DNA of 64,000 bases from DAOUJI01 sp965237875 (GCA_965237875.1 CBDEGP010000001.1:1-64000); one strand, 5' to 3'. Positions 36,585-45,371 are shown, counted from the stretch's first letter. The notes: generated by a model not told the origin, from the letters alone. Program-made: numbers and translations.

Positions 36585-37080
36585 TGTTGACCCTGAACTG
36601 TCCAGTTACCTTCGGGCTGTTGGTTTCGATGTCATAGTCGCGCCTCGCGACGACCCATCAATAATCGAGGACGACGTTGCAGTATTGCGATATGCAAGGC
36701 GGCGGAGGCGTATCGTAGTTTGTCATGACCGCCATCGCGACCTAGCAAGTTATATGCACCTATTCCCCGAGATATATCATAACGGCGGGCGCATTCTCAC
36801 CATCGGAGGCGATAGCAGTCAGACTTTGATTGAGGCATTGGGGAAGGTTCTCGTTCACTATGTGGAGTGGTCCAATTGGTTCTACTCGAACCCCCAAGGC
36901 GGCAGAGTTATAGTACACAAGGAACGTTGCATTCCTACGTCAGCCGACAAGTTCATGGAGAGGCATCTCCGCCGAGTATACGCTGGGGATCAAGTCCCAT
37001 CATTGCCGCCAAGACGGAAAGGTCCCCAGGGCGCTAGGCCGATTGTTACACGACCTGGGCAATTACGTCTCATGGAGTAG
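36520..37080 (+). CDS. PIN-like toxin candidate (DUF5615/Mut7-C, VapC45-type)
   Basis: The product has up to 186 residues. The N-terminal half has the PIN-like acidic pattern: LLLDGDVDPELSSYLRAVGF, then IEDDVAVLRYARRRRRIVVC and HDRHRD. This suits an RNase toxin of the DUF5615 group. The C-terminal ~60 basic residues are an extra tail. The start is unclear: the TTG at 36520 or the TTG at 36550 lies inside the antitoxin gene. Either keeps the first catalytic Asp. Pairing with HTH-DUF433 makes toxin-antitoxin the best reading. Confidence 0.7.
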   Translation: MSTRNILIPRLPRLERLLLDGDVDPELSSYLRAVGFDVIVAPRDDPSIIEDDVAVLRYARRRRRIVVCHDRHRDLASYMHLFPEIYHNGGRILTIGGDSSQTLIEALGKVLVHYVEWSNWFYSNPQGGRVIVHKERCIPTSADKFMERHLRRVYAGDQVPSLPPRRKGPQGARPIVTRPGQLRLME

Positions 37081-37107
37081 GGCATCCCACTGGGTCAATT
37101 CGTCAGG

Positions 37108-37136
37108 TTGACGGGAGTTTCCGCCTAGCGTAGAAT
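37108..37136 (+). promoter_or_regulatory. Sigma70-type promoter for the 59-aa gene
   Basis: TTGACG (37108-37113), a 17-nt spacer and TAGAAT (37131-37136) lie 36 bp before the ATG at 37172. Confidence 0.55.
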
Positions 37137-37171
37137 TCCCACGGCGGCCTAACCCTCACCCGGAGGAGTCC

Positions 37172-37351
37172 ATGTTCGATCGAGAAATGCTGGACAGGTA
37201 CTTTACCGAGCTTCGCGAAAAATACGCCACTGAACCCGACTGGGAGCAGTTGGTCCGGGACTCCCACTTGGGGATAGCCCGGTCTGACGCCTCCGTCGAC
37301 CTCGGAGACGTAGACGGCAGGATCAAGGACCTAATCGACAAGCACAAATAG
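37172..37351 (+). CDS. Small acidic protein, 59 aa, unknown
   Basis: The frame starts MFDREMLDRYFTELREKYAT and ends DLIDKHK at 37349. A perfect GGAGGAG site lies 3 nt before the ATG and a good promoter precedes it, so I consider it real. The product is probably alpha-helical, with no Cys and no membrane segment. It is followed by its own gap and a separate promoter for the reductive-dehalogenase-like gene. I do not recognise it. Confidence 0.7.
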   Translation: MFDREMLDRYFTELREKYATEPDWEQLVRDSHLGIARSDASVDLGDVDGRIKDLIDKHK

Positions 37352-37424
37352 CCTCGGCGTAGACTGCAAAACGGAGTCTTAGGCGCCGACTACATATCTA
37401 CGCCTAGGCCGGATGTACAATCGC

Positions 37425-37453
37425 TTGACACGAGCGCGGAATCGGCGTATAAA
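37425..37453 (+). promoter_or_regulatory. Near-consensus sigma70-type promoter for the Rdh-like gene
   Basis: A perfect TTGACA (37425-37430), a 17-nt spacer and TATAAA (37448-37453) lie 52 bp before the ATG. It is the closest to consensus in the window, suggesting strong constitutive expression. Confidence 0.65.
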
Positions 37454-37505
37454 ACTATTGCAAGTGCGCCCAATTTCCCAGTTATTAAGGTAAGGGAGGT
37501 TTTCC

Positions 37506-38804
37506 ATGCTGAAGATCGGCCACAGTGTCAAAGTCCCCTCGACGCTGCGGGGGCCCATCCCCGATACCGTCGAGGACCAGATTATAGGAGTCCCCGAGGA
37601 GCTGGAGACCGTCCCTGGGATCCCCCAGGACAAGAAGACGGTGGACTGGTACAGCGTCCACTATCCCCTGGAGAGTCACCAAGTCGAGAATTTCGTATAT
37701 CGGGCTTGGTCTCGAGCCGTCAGCGACATCAAAGAGACCCGCGACGAACACGAGCGGCTGAACAAGCCCCTCATCCGCCAGGCCAACGCCTCAGGGAACT
37801 TGGAGCCCGAAGGCGACGCCGACTGGTCCAAGGACTACACGGCTGATATCAAGGAGAAGGCCATGGACATGGGCTTCTCCATGGTCGGCATCACCGGATA
37901 CGACAAACGGTACGCTTACAAGAGCAAGAAGAATTGGATCAAGCCGTTCCCCAACGCCATATGCCTGGCGCTGGAGCAGCCCTACGAAGAGACCCAGACC
38001 ATCCCCAGCGAACCCGCCGAGGCCGCTGTGTTCGCCACCTACCGGAGGGAGACCGGCATAGCGTTGGCCTTCGCCGAGCACATCCGATCTCTCGGGTTCC
38101 ACGCGCAAATCCACGCACCCACCGACGCCAGCACCGCCGTGATACCCATGTTCGTTGCGGCCGGAATGGGCCAGCAGGGCGCCATGGGTTACCTGCTGTC
38201 TCCGTACTTCGGCTCCCGCCACCGCCTGATGATGATCACCACCGACATGCCGCTTGAATACGACAGCCCTGTGGACTATGGGATTCACGCTTTCTGTTCC
38301 GTCTGCCAGGTCTGCGTAAACCGCTGCCCAGGCCGCGCTCTCATGCGGGAAAAGGTCTGGTGGAGAGGCGTCGAGAAGTTCAAGCTCATCGCCAAGCGGT
38401 GCCGCCCGGTGATGGCCCGGTACGCCGCGTGCGGGATTTGCATGAAGGTATGCCCCGTGCAACGCTACGGCCTGCACAACGTATTGGACCACTACGCTTC
38501 CACGGGCGAGGTTCTGGGCAAGGGCACCCACCTGCTGGAAGGCTTCGAGATGCACGACTCCGGCTACTTCGGCCCCGGCGAGCTCCCCAGGTTCGACGCC
38601 GACTTCTTCCACGTGCCCGAAGGCACCGCCAGCGAGTACCTGCTCAAGGACCTCACCGAGAAGATGACGACTGGCGACGTCTCCGACGGCTCAGAGGGTG
38701 ACAATGCCTTCGCCGAGTTCCGCTCGCGGCTGGAAGACGCAGTCAAAGGTCCCATCAACGCCATGGACCTAGACTGGGACGAAGAGGACATGGACGAGTT
38801 CTAG
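37506..38804 (+). CDS. Reductive-dehalogenase-like corrinoid 4Fe-4S protein, soluble
   Basis: The 432-residue product has a nitroreductase-like corrinoid-binding core (GMGQQGAMGYLLSPYFGSRH, about residues 220-240). Two ferredoxin-type motifs follow: CSVCQVCVNRCP (C264, C267, C270, C274) and CGICMKVCP (C309, C312, C316). This is the RdhA/QueG superfamily pattern. It lacks a Tat signal peptide, unlike respiratory RdhA, and is longer than QueG. It could be a catabolic dehalogenase or another reductase; the substrate is unknown. GGGAGG precedes the ATG by 7 nt. Confidence 0.8.
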   Translation: MLKIGHSVKVPSTLRGPIPDTVEDQIIGVPEELETVPGIPQDKKTVDWYSVHYPLESHQVENFVYRAWSRAVSDIKETRDEHERLNKPLIRQANASGNLEPEGDADWSKDYTADIKEKAMDMGFSMVGITGYDKRYAYKSKKNWIKPFPNAICLALEQPYEETQTIPSEPAEAAVFATYRRETGIALAFAEHIRSLGFHAQIHAPTDASTAVIPMFVAAGMGQQGAMGYLLSPYFGSRHRLMMITTDMPLEYDSPVDYGIHAFCSVCQVCVNRCPGRALMREKVWWRGVEKFKLIAKRCRPVMARYAACGICMKVCPVQRYGLHNVLDHYASTGEVLGKGTHLLEGFEMHDSGYFGPGELPRFDADFFHVPEGTASEYLLKDLTEKMTTGDVSDGSEGDNAFAEFRSRLEDAVKGPINAMDLDWDEEDMDEF

Positions 38805-38835
38805 CCCAGGGTCCTCGAAAAGCGCCCAAGATAGA

Positions 38836-38870
38836 GGGGCGGCGGCCATTGGGGCCGCCGCCCCTTCTCA
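38836..38870 (+). terminator. Intrinsic terminator after the Rdh-like gene
   Basis: A perfect 12-bp stem, GGGGCGGCGGCC (38836-38847) with GGCCGCCGCCCC (38853-38864), has a 5-nt loop. It is followed by TTCTCATT, a weak T-tract, 31 bp after the stop. Confidence 0.65.
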
Positions 38871-38971
38871 TTGGGATTCCTGTCCTGCAGTCCACCATCC
38901 CCCTACTTTTCCAGGCCCATGCCACCTCTCCGTTGACTCCGTTAAAAGCCGCTCCATAAACTGACATTAAC

Positions 38972-39007
38972 GGGACGGACCCGGATCCGGGTCCGTCCCC
39001 CTTTTTT
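38972..39007 (+). terminator. Palindromic hairpin with T-tract before the phage head genes (copy 1)
   Basis: GGGACGGACCC (38972-38982) and GGGTCCGTCCC (38989-38999) flank GGATCC, making the whole 28 bp palindromic. CC and TTTTTT follow. It is the form of an intrinsic terminator, yet it lies only 14 bp before the next gene. Its twin is at 45286-45322. Confidence 0.7.
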
Positions 39008-39021
39008 GTGGAGGGACGAAT

Positions 39022-39177
39022 ATGGAACTGAATTGCCGACGCTGCGGAGAAGTCCGCCTCATCAGACTGGCTAAACGGCTGGACAAAGACAACGACGTCT
39101 ACAGGTGCCGGGGATGCGGTTTCATCTTCAGCCCCTCAGCAGGCGGCCCAACCCCTGCTCCGGCGCTGGCCGCCTAG
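39022..39177 (+). CDS. Small zinc-ribbon protein, 51 aa, first gene of the phage module
   Basis: The frame starts MELNCRRCGEVRLIRLAKRL and has YRCRGCGF, so two CxxC pairs form one zinc ribbon. A Pro/Ala-rich tail follows. GGAGGGA lies 6 nt before the ATG. It is 24 bp upstream of the large terminase. A DNA-binding role such as packaging or late-gene regulation is possible but unproven. No small terminase subunit is otherwise visible. Confidence 0.65.
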   Translation: MELNCRRCGEVRLIRLAKRLDKDNDVYRCRGCGFIFSPSAGGPTPAPALAA

Positions 39178-39201
39178 GACCCACGGCTGAGGAACCGCCA
39201 G

Positions 39202-40560
39202 TTGAACAAGAAACCTTACAAACGCACCAAGCGGCACCGGGAAGACCCCGTCTACTTCGCACGGAAAGTCCTGGGCGTTGAGCCCTGGTCGAAGCAGGTG
39301 GAGGCGCTCTCCGCCATCGCTGAGAACGAACGGGTGGCGGTGAAGTCGGGCAACGGACTGGGCAAAGGATTCTCGGCGGCGGTGGCAATGCTCTGGTTCA
39401 TGAGCTGCCACGATCACGCCGTGGCGCTGAGCACCGCGCCCACCTTCAGACAGGTCCGCCATATCCTCTGGAAAGAGGTCCACCGCCGCTATCGCAACGC
39501 CAAGTACGACCTTGGCGGAAAGCTGCTGGACACCCGCCTGGAGGTCCCGGAACGGGACAGCTTTGCCATGGGCCTTTCCGCCGACAGCCCAGATGAGTTC
39601 CAGGGGTTTCACAGCGCCAACATGCTCATCGTGGTGGACGAGGCGGAGGGTGTTGCCGAACCCATCTACGAAGCCATCGAGGCGTTGATGACCTCCGAGA
39701 ATTGTCGTCTGCTGCTTATCGGCAACCCCACCACCGTCAGCGGCTCATTCCGCCGAGCCTTTCACGAGGACAGGGAGCTCTACCACACCATAACCATATC
39801 GGCCTACGACAGCCCCAACGTGGCGGCGGGCGCAAAGACGGTCCCCGGCCTGGTGACCATGCGGTGGGTGGAGCAGCGGCGGAAGATATGGGGTGAGGAC
39901 AACCCCATATTCCAGGCCCGAGTGTTGGGAGAGTTCCCGGAGCAATCCGAGGACACGTTGATCCCTCTCTCCGCCATCGAAGGCGCAGCGAAGGTCTCGG
40001 GCGGGGCCGGCGACCAGGAGGAGACCTCCCAGCCTACGGTGGTGGCTGTGGACGTGGCGCGCTTCGGCAGCGACAGAAGCGTCATTCTCGTGCGTCGCGG
40101 GAGTCAGGTCCGGCCGGTGCGGACGTTCCGGGGTCTGGACACCATGAAGCTGACGGGTCTTGTGGTGGACGCCATCAAAGAGGCCGACCCGGAGGACGTG
40201 GTGGTGGACGAGGTGGGCATCGGGGCCGGAGTGGTGGACCGTCTGAAGGAACTGGGATACCGGGTGGACGGCATAAACGTGGGACGCGCAGCCCATGACC
40301 CGAGCCGCTTCGCCAACCTCAGAGCGGAAGGGTACTGGAACCTGCGCCAGCTGATCACCGGCGGCGAGGTTTCCCTTCCGTCCGATAAGGAGCTGATGGG
40401 GGAACTGGCGACCCTCAAGTACAGCTTCAACAGCGCCGGGCTACTGTTGGTGGAAAGCAAGGACGAAATGCGCAAGAGGGGAATCCGCTCGCCGGACAAA
40501 GCGGACGCGTTGATGTTGGCCTTCCTGCCTTACCGACGCAGGGTGAAGCTGTGGGGCTGA
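39202..40560 (+). CDS. Phage terminase large subunit
   Basis: TerL pumps DNA into the prohead and cuts it. The 452-residue product has an N-terminal ATPase with a Walker A variant VKSGNGLGKG (Lys55) and Walker B MLIVVDEAEGV. A C-terminal RuvC-like nuclease starts VVAVDVARFGSDRS and has acidic residues at VVDEVG and SPDKADALMLAF. The start is the TTG at 39202 behind GAGG. All expected motifs are intact, so it is not visibly decayed. Confidence 0.88.
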   Translation: MNKKPYKRTKRHREDPVYFARKVLGVEPWSKQVEALSAIAENERVAVKSGNGLGKGFSAAVAMLWFMSCHDHAVALSTAPTFRQVRHILWKEVHRRYRNAKYDLGGKLLDTRLEVPERDSFAMGLSADSPDEFQGFHSANMLIVVDEAEGVAEPIYEAIEALMTSENCRLLLIGNPTTVSGSFRRAFHEDRELYHTITISAYDSPNVAAGAKTVPGLVTMRWVEQRRKIWGEDNPIFQARVLGEFPEQSEDTLIPLSAIEGAAKVSGGAGDQEETSQPTVVAVDVARFGSDRSVILVRRGSQVRPVRTFRGLDTMKLTGLVVDAIKEADPEDVVVDEVGIGAGVVDRLKELGYRVDGINVGRAAHDPSRFANLRAEGYWNLRQLITGGEVSLPSDKELMGELATLKYSFNSAGLLLVESKDEMRKRGIRSPDKADALMLAFLPYRRRVKLWG

Positions 40561-40651
40561 GGCGCTCGCCGGAGGACCGGCCAGCCAACACCGGGGCCTT
40601 TTCCCACTCCGGCAAGTCCGGGACCATAGGAGAAATCAAAGGGAGGAAAGT

Positions 40652-41908
40652 ATGACAACCGCTATCAAGTCCGCCAACCCGTTGCAGTATGCCCTTGAAG
40701 CGCTGGGGTGGAGGCGGGGCAAGGCCGACGATGGGCTTCATCCAGCGGCAGCGACAAAGGCCAACCGCGCATCCCGTATGGACGTAGACCGTTACAGCGA
40801 GACCTCGGGCGTAGGCCACGAGTGGGCCAAAACGGTGTACGGCAGCTACTACGCCACATCCGTCCCCGTATACTCGGCGATTCGGGTCCGCAGCGAAGCC
40901 CTGGCCCGACCGGGTGTAACGGCGCTGGCCAGAGACGGCGCCTCGGGGTGGCTCCCCGTAAGTCCGGACCATCCGGTGCAGCAGCTGATCGACCGCGTCA
41001 ATCCCTGGCACACCCGCGGCGACCTATGGCGCGCCACTGAGACCTACCTGAGCCTGTGGGGGTCGGCCTTCTGGGCCGTGGAACTGGACGACGAGGGCCG
41101 CTGGGAAATCTGGCCCCTGCGCCCTGACCGGATGCGTGTGCTGCCCGACAGACACCAGTACGTCAAGGGATATGTCTACATGGGTCTGACGGGACCGGTC
41201 CCATATACGCGAGACGAAGTGGTGTGGTTCCGCTACTTCAACCCCATGGACGAGTATGCGGGACTGTCCCCGATGGCGCCCCTCCGTCTCTCCGCCGACA
41301 TGGGGGCCGACGCGCTGCGTTTCAACCGCAACTTCTTCAGGAACTCGGCACAACCCGACGTTATCTTCACCACCGAGGAGGGCATGACCGACGACGAAGT
41401 TGAAGACTTCTACCAGCGTTGGGAGCGGCGTTTCAGAGGCCCCGGAAACGCCCACAGGCCGGCTATAGCCAGCTTTATCAAAGACATCAAGACCCTGGGC
41501 TTCACCCACAGGGAGATGGAGTTCGTCCAGGGCCTGCGTTGGAGCCTGGAGGACGTGAGCCGCACCTTCGGAGTGCCCATGCCCCTTCTGTCCGACTACC
41601 AGAACGCCACTTTTACAAACATCAACACGGCTGAGCGCATCTTCTGGCGCAACACCATGATCCCGGAGATGAAGTTCCTGGAGGAGCAGATCAGCCAGAA
41701 GCTGCTTCCCATGCTGGGCCATCCGGGAATCAGGGTAGAGTTCGACCTGACATCCGTCGAGGCCCTTAAGGAGGACGAGAACGACCGGGTGTCCCGCGAA
41801 GCGCTGCTGCTGGACCGGGGAGTCCTCACGGTGAACGAGGTGAGGCGGAGCAGAAACCTGCCCGACGTGCCCTGGGGGGACGGGCCCAGGGCCGGTGAGC
41901 TACGATGA
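40652..41908 (+). CDS. HK97-family phage portal protein
   Basis: The 418-residue product has the portal family start (VYGSYYATSVPVYSAIRVRS) and ETYLSLWGSAFW. The core includes SPMAPLRLSADMGADAL and RNFFRNSAQPDVIF, and SRTFGVPMPLLSDYQNATF near the C-terminal helix region. The portal forms the dodecameric DNA gate of the capsid. A GGGAGG site lies 8 nt before the ATG. In most HK97-like phages the prohead protease follows directly; here a 3.4-kb insert intervenes. Confidence 0.9.
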   Translation: MTTAIKSANPLQYALEALGWRRGKADDGLHPAAATKANRASRMDVDRYSETSGVGHEWAKTVYGSYYATSVPVYSAIRVRSEALARPGVTALARDGASGWLPVSPDHPVQQLIDRVNPWHTRGDLWRATETYLSLWGSAFWAVELDDEGRWEIWPLRPDRMRVLPDRHQYVKGYVYMGLTGPVPYTRDEVVWFRYFNPMDEYAGLSPMAPLRLSADMGADALRFNRNFFRNSAQPDVIFTTEEGMTDDEVEDFYQRWERRFRGPGNAHRPAIASFIKDIKTLGFTHREMEFVQGLRWSLEDVSRTFGVPMPLLSDYQNATFTNINTAERIFWRNTMIPEMKFLEEQISQKLLPMLGHPGIRVEFDLTSVEALKEDENDRVSREALLLDRGVLTVNEVRRSRNLPDVPWGDGPRAGELR

Positions 41909-42188
41909 GAATATGCAGGAGGTGTCGCCCGTGGGTGAGAATTTCTCCTCCATGAGAAACGTTCTGTCCAGTTGAGACGATGTATTATTAGATTTGGGCT
42001 CGTTTGAACACCAAGGAAGTCAACGGGACGCGTGTGGGCAGACAATCCATTTACGGTCGCAGCACGACGGGGGTCATTGCCATCGGGGAACTTTTTCTTG
42101 AGTTGCTGCGTCTTATCAATGGTCGGCTCACTGACACTCAGGTGGAGAGCGGCACAGCAGGACAGTCATTCGATGAGGCTTGCGAGCA
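41909..42188 (+). other. Junction between portal gene and cargo insert
   Basis: These 280 bp read more A+T-rich than the portal gene. An open frame from a TTG at 42004 (about 62 residues, MNTKEVNGTRVGRQS...) reaches into the next gene. It has no ribosome site and no recognisable domain, so I do not call it a gene. I see no inverted repeats or target duplications here. Confidence 0.35.
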
Positions 42189-43454
42189 ATGAATCAAGTT
42201 GAGACGGAGCCCAGAGTTTCTATACTTAGCATCATTGGAGGACTGTTGGTTCTCCTGATGGCGGCAGCAGCAGGATGCGATGACTCTTCGGTTCCGACCG
42301 TTCAGTCTACGCCCTCACCGGGCATTGCATCCCTCATGCCGACCGACACTCCCATCCCGGCGCCAGCCGATACACCGGCGCAGACCGATAACCCTACGCG
42401 ACCCCCAACGGTCGAGCGCAGCTATCCTCCTCCTCTATGGCAACCCGACCATCTCGTTGCTCGGACCGAGGAGGCGGCGATAGCAATACACCATATCGTG
42501 ATGTCTCGTGACAGAGTCACGTTTATTTACAGTGTCGAACTTGCCCAAGTTGATTCAGACCAGACAGTAATGGTTTTGCCAAACGCGACATTACAGGCCG
42601 GCGGGCCGGATTATGCACAGGCGCCCACCCTGGCCAAGGTCTTATACAGCGGCGCGGATGTTTCTTTGGGTGCGGTGTCGTTCGGGTCGTTTGGGCTATT
42701 CGACACTGGCAGCTTATTCTTTACACTTGTCGTATCCGAGTTGACCGTGGACCGATTGTCGGATGGGACTAAGAGGACCATTGACGGGCCTTGGATAATC
42801 CCGGTGATTAAACGAAATTCGGTTACCATACGAACTTCCGGGTTCCCTCGCACTAGTTGGGATGGCCGTGCCCATTCGGATCGAAGAGATGTCGAGCTTC
42901 GTCGTGACCCAGGTCGATACTACACAGATACACCGATCGGCCGGGTGGCGACAAGAGGGTTTTTCTTCCTGGACCGGCCTGTGTATTTCATGGTCAAGCC
43001 TGATGGCGCCGTCATTGAGATATCCGAGGAACGGTACGAGAATTTTGACGAATTCCTCAGCAATCTAGAGCGGCTGCCTAGCCCTACATCGTCTTCGACC
43101 AAGGGGGCTGCCGCTCCGCTCACCACGCCAACGGCGACACCGCCGCCGATGCCCACGGTGGCGCGAGATGTCCTTGAGAGGCCACCACAAGGACCGGGCG
43201 CGGAAATCGGAAAGGCTTACCCATACACTTTATACATCCACTGCGGCGTCCGCGACGCTCACTTCGATGGGCGGGTCTGGATGGCCGATCCAATGCTGGG
43301 CAACTACAATCCACCACCGGGATGGACTTCCGATGATAGTCGAGGCACGATGGAATTGGTTAGAGATGACCTGGCCGTATTCAAATCCGTAAGCGGCCGA
43401 ACGATCGAGTTCATACCCTGGCCGTCGGATGTGGAATGGGGTCCATGCTATTAG
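42189..43454 (+). CDS. Predicted lipoprotein, 421 aa, unknown
   Basis: The protein has an N-terminal hydrophobic stretch ending MAAAAGC, a plausible lipobox with Cys30. A ~45-residue Pro/Thr-rich linker typical of surface-anchored proteins follows, then a domain of about 330 residues with no family I recognise. A second Thr/Pro-rich stretch lies near residue 300 (SPTSSSTKG). It begins at the ATG 42189, about 10 nt after GAGG. Its composition differs from the phage genes around it, and it lies in the insert between portal and protease. Confidence 0.7.
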   Translation: MNQVETEPRVSILSIIGGLLVLLMAAAAGCDDSSVPTVQSTPSPGIASLMPTDTPIPAPADTPAQTDNPTRPPTVERSYPPPLWQPDHLVARTEEAAIAIHHIVMSRDRVTFIYSVELAQVDSDQTVMVLPNATLQAGGPDYAQAPTLAKVLYSGADVSLGAVSFGSFGLFDTGSLFFTLVVSELTVDRLSDGTKRTIDGPWIIPVIKRNSVTIRTSGFPRTSWDGRAHSDRRDVELRRDPGRYYTDTPIGRVATRGFFFLDRPVYFMVKPDGAVIEISEERYENFDEFLSNLERLPSPTSSSTKGAAAPLTTPTATPPPMPTVARDVLERPPQGPGAEIGKAYPYTLYIHCGVRDAHFDGRVWMADPMLGNYNPPPGWTSDDSRGTMELVRDDLAVFKSVSGRTIEFIPWPSDVEWGPCY

Positions 43455-43583
43455 TAAGTGGGGACATTGCACGGACCGCTGCGGGCGCCCTGATGGAACA
43501 ATGAGGAGTGTGAGGCCCCTGGGGCATCTGAAGAGAGGGCAGCAACGGTCAGCGCTTCCCGTCTCCGGGCGACGATGGTCCTT

Positions 43584-44993
43584 CTACTGGTCGAGAAGCT
43601 TGCCCCGCAGGTTTTCAAATTCGGTGACCGCACCGTCCCGCTCACTGCCTGTCCAAACCCCGGTGAACACGCCAATCTCGCCGGGATGGGGCACGTCGCT
43701 GATGTCTATGTCCCCACCGACCTGCTGACCGTTGATGTACAACTGGGCCGTATCCCCGACAGCCCTCACCTTGATGTGGTTCGTTTCACCCGCACCCGTC
43801 ATAATGTTCGAAGCATAGTTGAAGACCAAATGGGTGTAATATGGCGCCTCAGAAGTCACCTTGGATACGGTCCACCTCTGTTTGCTGTCAATCACAAACT
43901 TGATGTGGGGTAGATCTTCATCCTCACGTCTGTCTGGGTCATAGCGGACCGTTAATCCATAGGACCACAGCTGTGTGTCGCCCGAGTATGGGTTGGTAAA
44001 AGTCGTCTCGAGTTCTATATCAGCCCGCCCATAAATATAGTTCAAATTGAATACGCGTTGCACTATATTGTTATCGTTGGGTTGGTGGCGAAGGCCTCCT
44101 GAGATCTCCTCGAAAACAAACTCGCCGCCGGGCGTAGTCAACGACTCCATGTGTTTCTGTATCGTCGAAACTGCCGCTCCCACACTCAACCCTTCCCGGT
44201 CTGTGTATGTTCCGTAGACAATTCCCATTATCAGACCATCGGTGGTAAGTATAGGGCCCCCGCTATTACCTAGGTTAATGGCGGCGTCGGTCTGCACGGC
44301 AAACATGTCTTTACTCCGATCATATCTGAACGCCGAGACGATTCCTTTGGTCACAGTCGCCGTTTCATAAGAATATGGGCCCGGGTAGCCCATCACTAAT
44401 GCATCGTCCCCGACGACCACACCATCAGGACTAGCGAAGTCTGTGGCCGTGAACTCGCCGCAGCATATAGTGACTACTGCTAAATCTCGGACGGGGTCAG
44501 CGCGCAGCACGGTAGCTTTATACCATTCCCCGTCATCGGTCCGTACCCGGAGTCCCTCCTCCACGTCGACGACGACGTGGGAATTCGTCATGACGTAGGC
44601 TGTCTCACCTTCAGTCTTGAATATGACTCCACTTCCGTGACCCACGTTCCAGATGTACACAACCGCCGGGCGCACATCCTCGATAATCTCGCCGAGGGAC
44701 CGGGTGGGCGGCTCAGCCGGCAGGATGTCCTCTATGTCGGGGACGGCCGCGCCGCTGAAGTAGTACTGGATGATGACCAGGACCTGTTCTCTGGTTATGA
44801 CACCCTCGAAGTAGTCTGCGACGGCTGTTATGGCCTCGTCCCTGTCAATCACACCGTTGCCGTTTAAGTCGTAGAAGGGGCTGACATCCGGGTCGGAGGC
44901 CTGGGCCGTAGTCACGGCCAGACCGGCCAGGGCCAGCATGGCCATGGCGAACACAGACGCCAGGGGCATCGCCAGTACGCGAGTCATGGTCAT
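43584..44993 (-). CDS. Secreted trypsin-like serine protease with EF-hand-like segment
   Basis: The 469-residue product has a signal peptide (cleavage likely near TTAQA-SD). A calcium-loop-like DLNGNGVIDRDEA (about residues 43-55) precedes a S1/HtrA-type protease. Its catalytic His is in MTNSHVV, Asp in VRDLAVV and Ser in NLGNSGGPI. There is no PDZ; the C-terminal ~180 residues look like a beta-sandwich (lectin/LamG-like: HIKVRAVGDTAQLYINGQQV). It points against the surrounding phage genes. The target is unknown. Confidence 0.82.
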   Translation of the reverse strand: MTMTRVLAMPLASVFAMAMLALAGLAVTTAQASDPDVSPFYDLNGNGVIDRDEAITAVADYFEGVITREQVLVIIQYYFSGAAVPDIEDILPAEPPTRSLGEIIEDVRPAVVYIWNVGHGSGVIFKTEGETAYVMTNSHVVVDVEEGLRVRTDDGEWYKATVLRADPVRDLAVVTICCGEFTATDFASPDGVVVGDDALVMGYPGPYSYETATVTKGIVSAFRYDRSKDMFAVQTDAAINLGNSGGPILTTDGLIMGIVYGTYTDREGLSVGAAVSTIQKHMESLTTPGGEFVFEEISGGLRHQPNDNNIVQRVFNLNYIYGRADIELETTFTNPYSGDTQLWSYGLTVRYDPDRREDEDLPHIKFVIDSKQRWTVSKVTSEAPYYTHLVFNYASNIMTGAGETNHIKVRAVGDTAQLYINGQQVGGDIDISDVPHPGEIGVFTGVWTGSERDGAVTEFENLRGKLLDQ

Positions 44994-45285
44994 CTTGGGG
45001 CTACTAACTTGTCCACGAAACCGGCTCAGGAAATCCCAGTCGAAATTTTTGGTGTTGTCTCTACTTGATGCCTTGACCGGTCCGAGGGAGGATGAGAAGG
45101 GCGCATCGCTGGGTGAAACGACGGATTGGATTATACCGAGTTTGGCTCCGTCTGCAAACCTGAAGGGAGCTGGGCCTAAGGCGAGAATGACATCAGCCGG
45201 TTGACCGCTTAGGACACGGCGCCCTAACCTGAATTTGAAGCGTTAAATAAGGCCGGAACGCCAGCCCGGCCGCTTCAGCGCCGGA
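44994..45285. other. Intergenic region upstream of the secreted protease
   Basis: These 292 bp should carry the minus-strand promoter for the protease gene and the distal boundary of the insert. I see no clear -35/-10 pair, no inverted repeats and no gene. Confidence 0.35.
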
Positions 45286-45322
45286 GGGACAGACCCTGAA
45301 TTGGGCCTGTCCCTCTTTTTTT
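45286..45322 (+). terminator. Hairpin with T-tract before the second phage block (copy 2)
   Basis: GGGACAGACCC (45286-45296), a TGAATT loop, and GGGCCTGTCCC (45303-45313) form an 11-bp stem with one mismatch. TC and TTTTTTT follow. The layout is the same as the copy at 38972-39007: 11-bp arms, 6-nt centre, 2 nt, T-tract. Confidence 0.7.
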
Positions 45323-45371
45323 GCCCTGACCCCGGAAGAGGGGAAACCAAATCGGAACGGAGGCGCCCTGC

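Noticed and set aside
42004..42192. 62-codon frame from a TTG upstream of the lipoprotein gene
   Set aside because: No ribosome site, no recognisable domain, and it overlaps the start of the better-supported lipoprotein gene.
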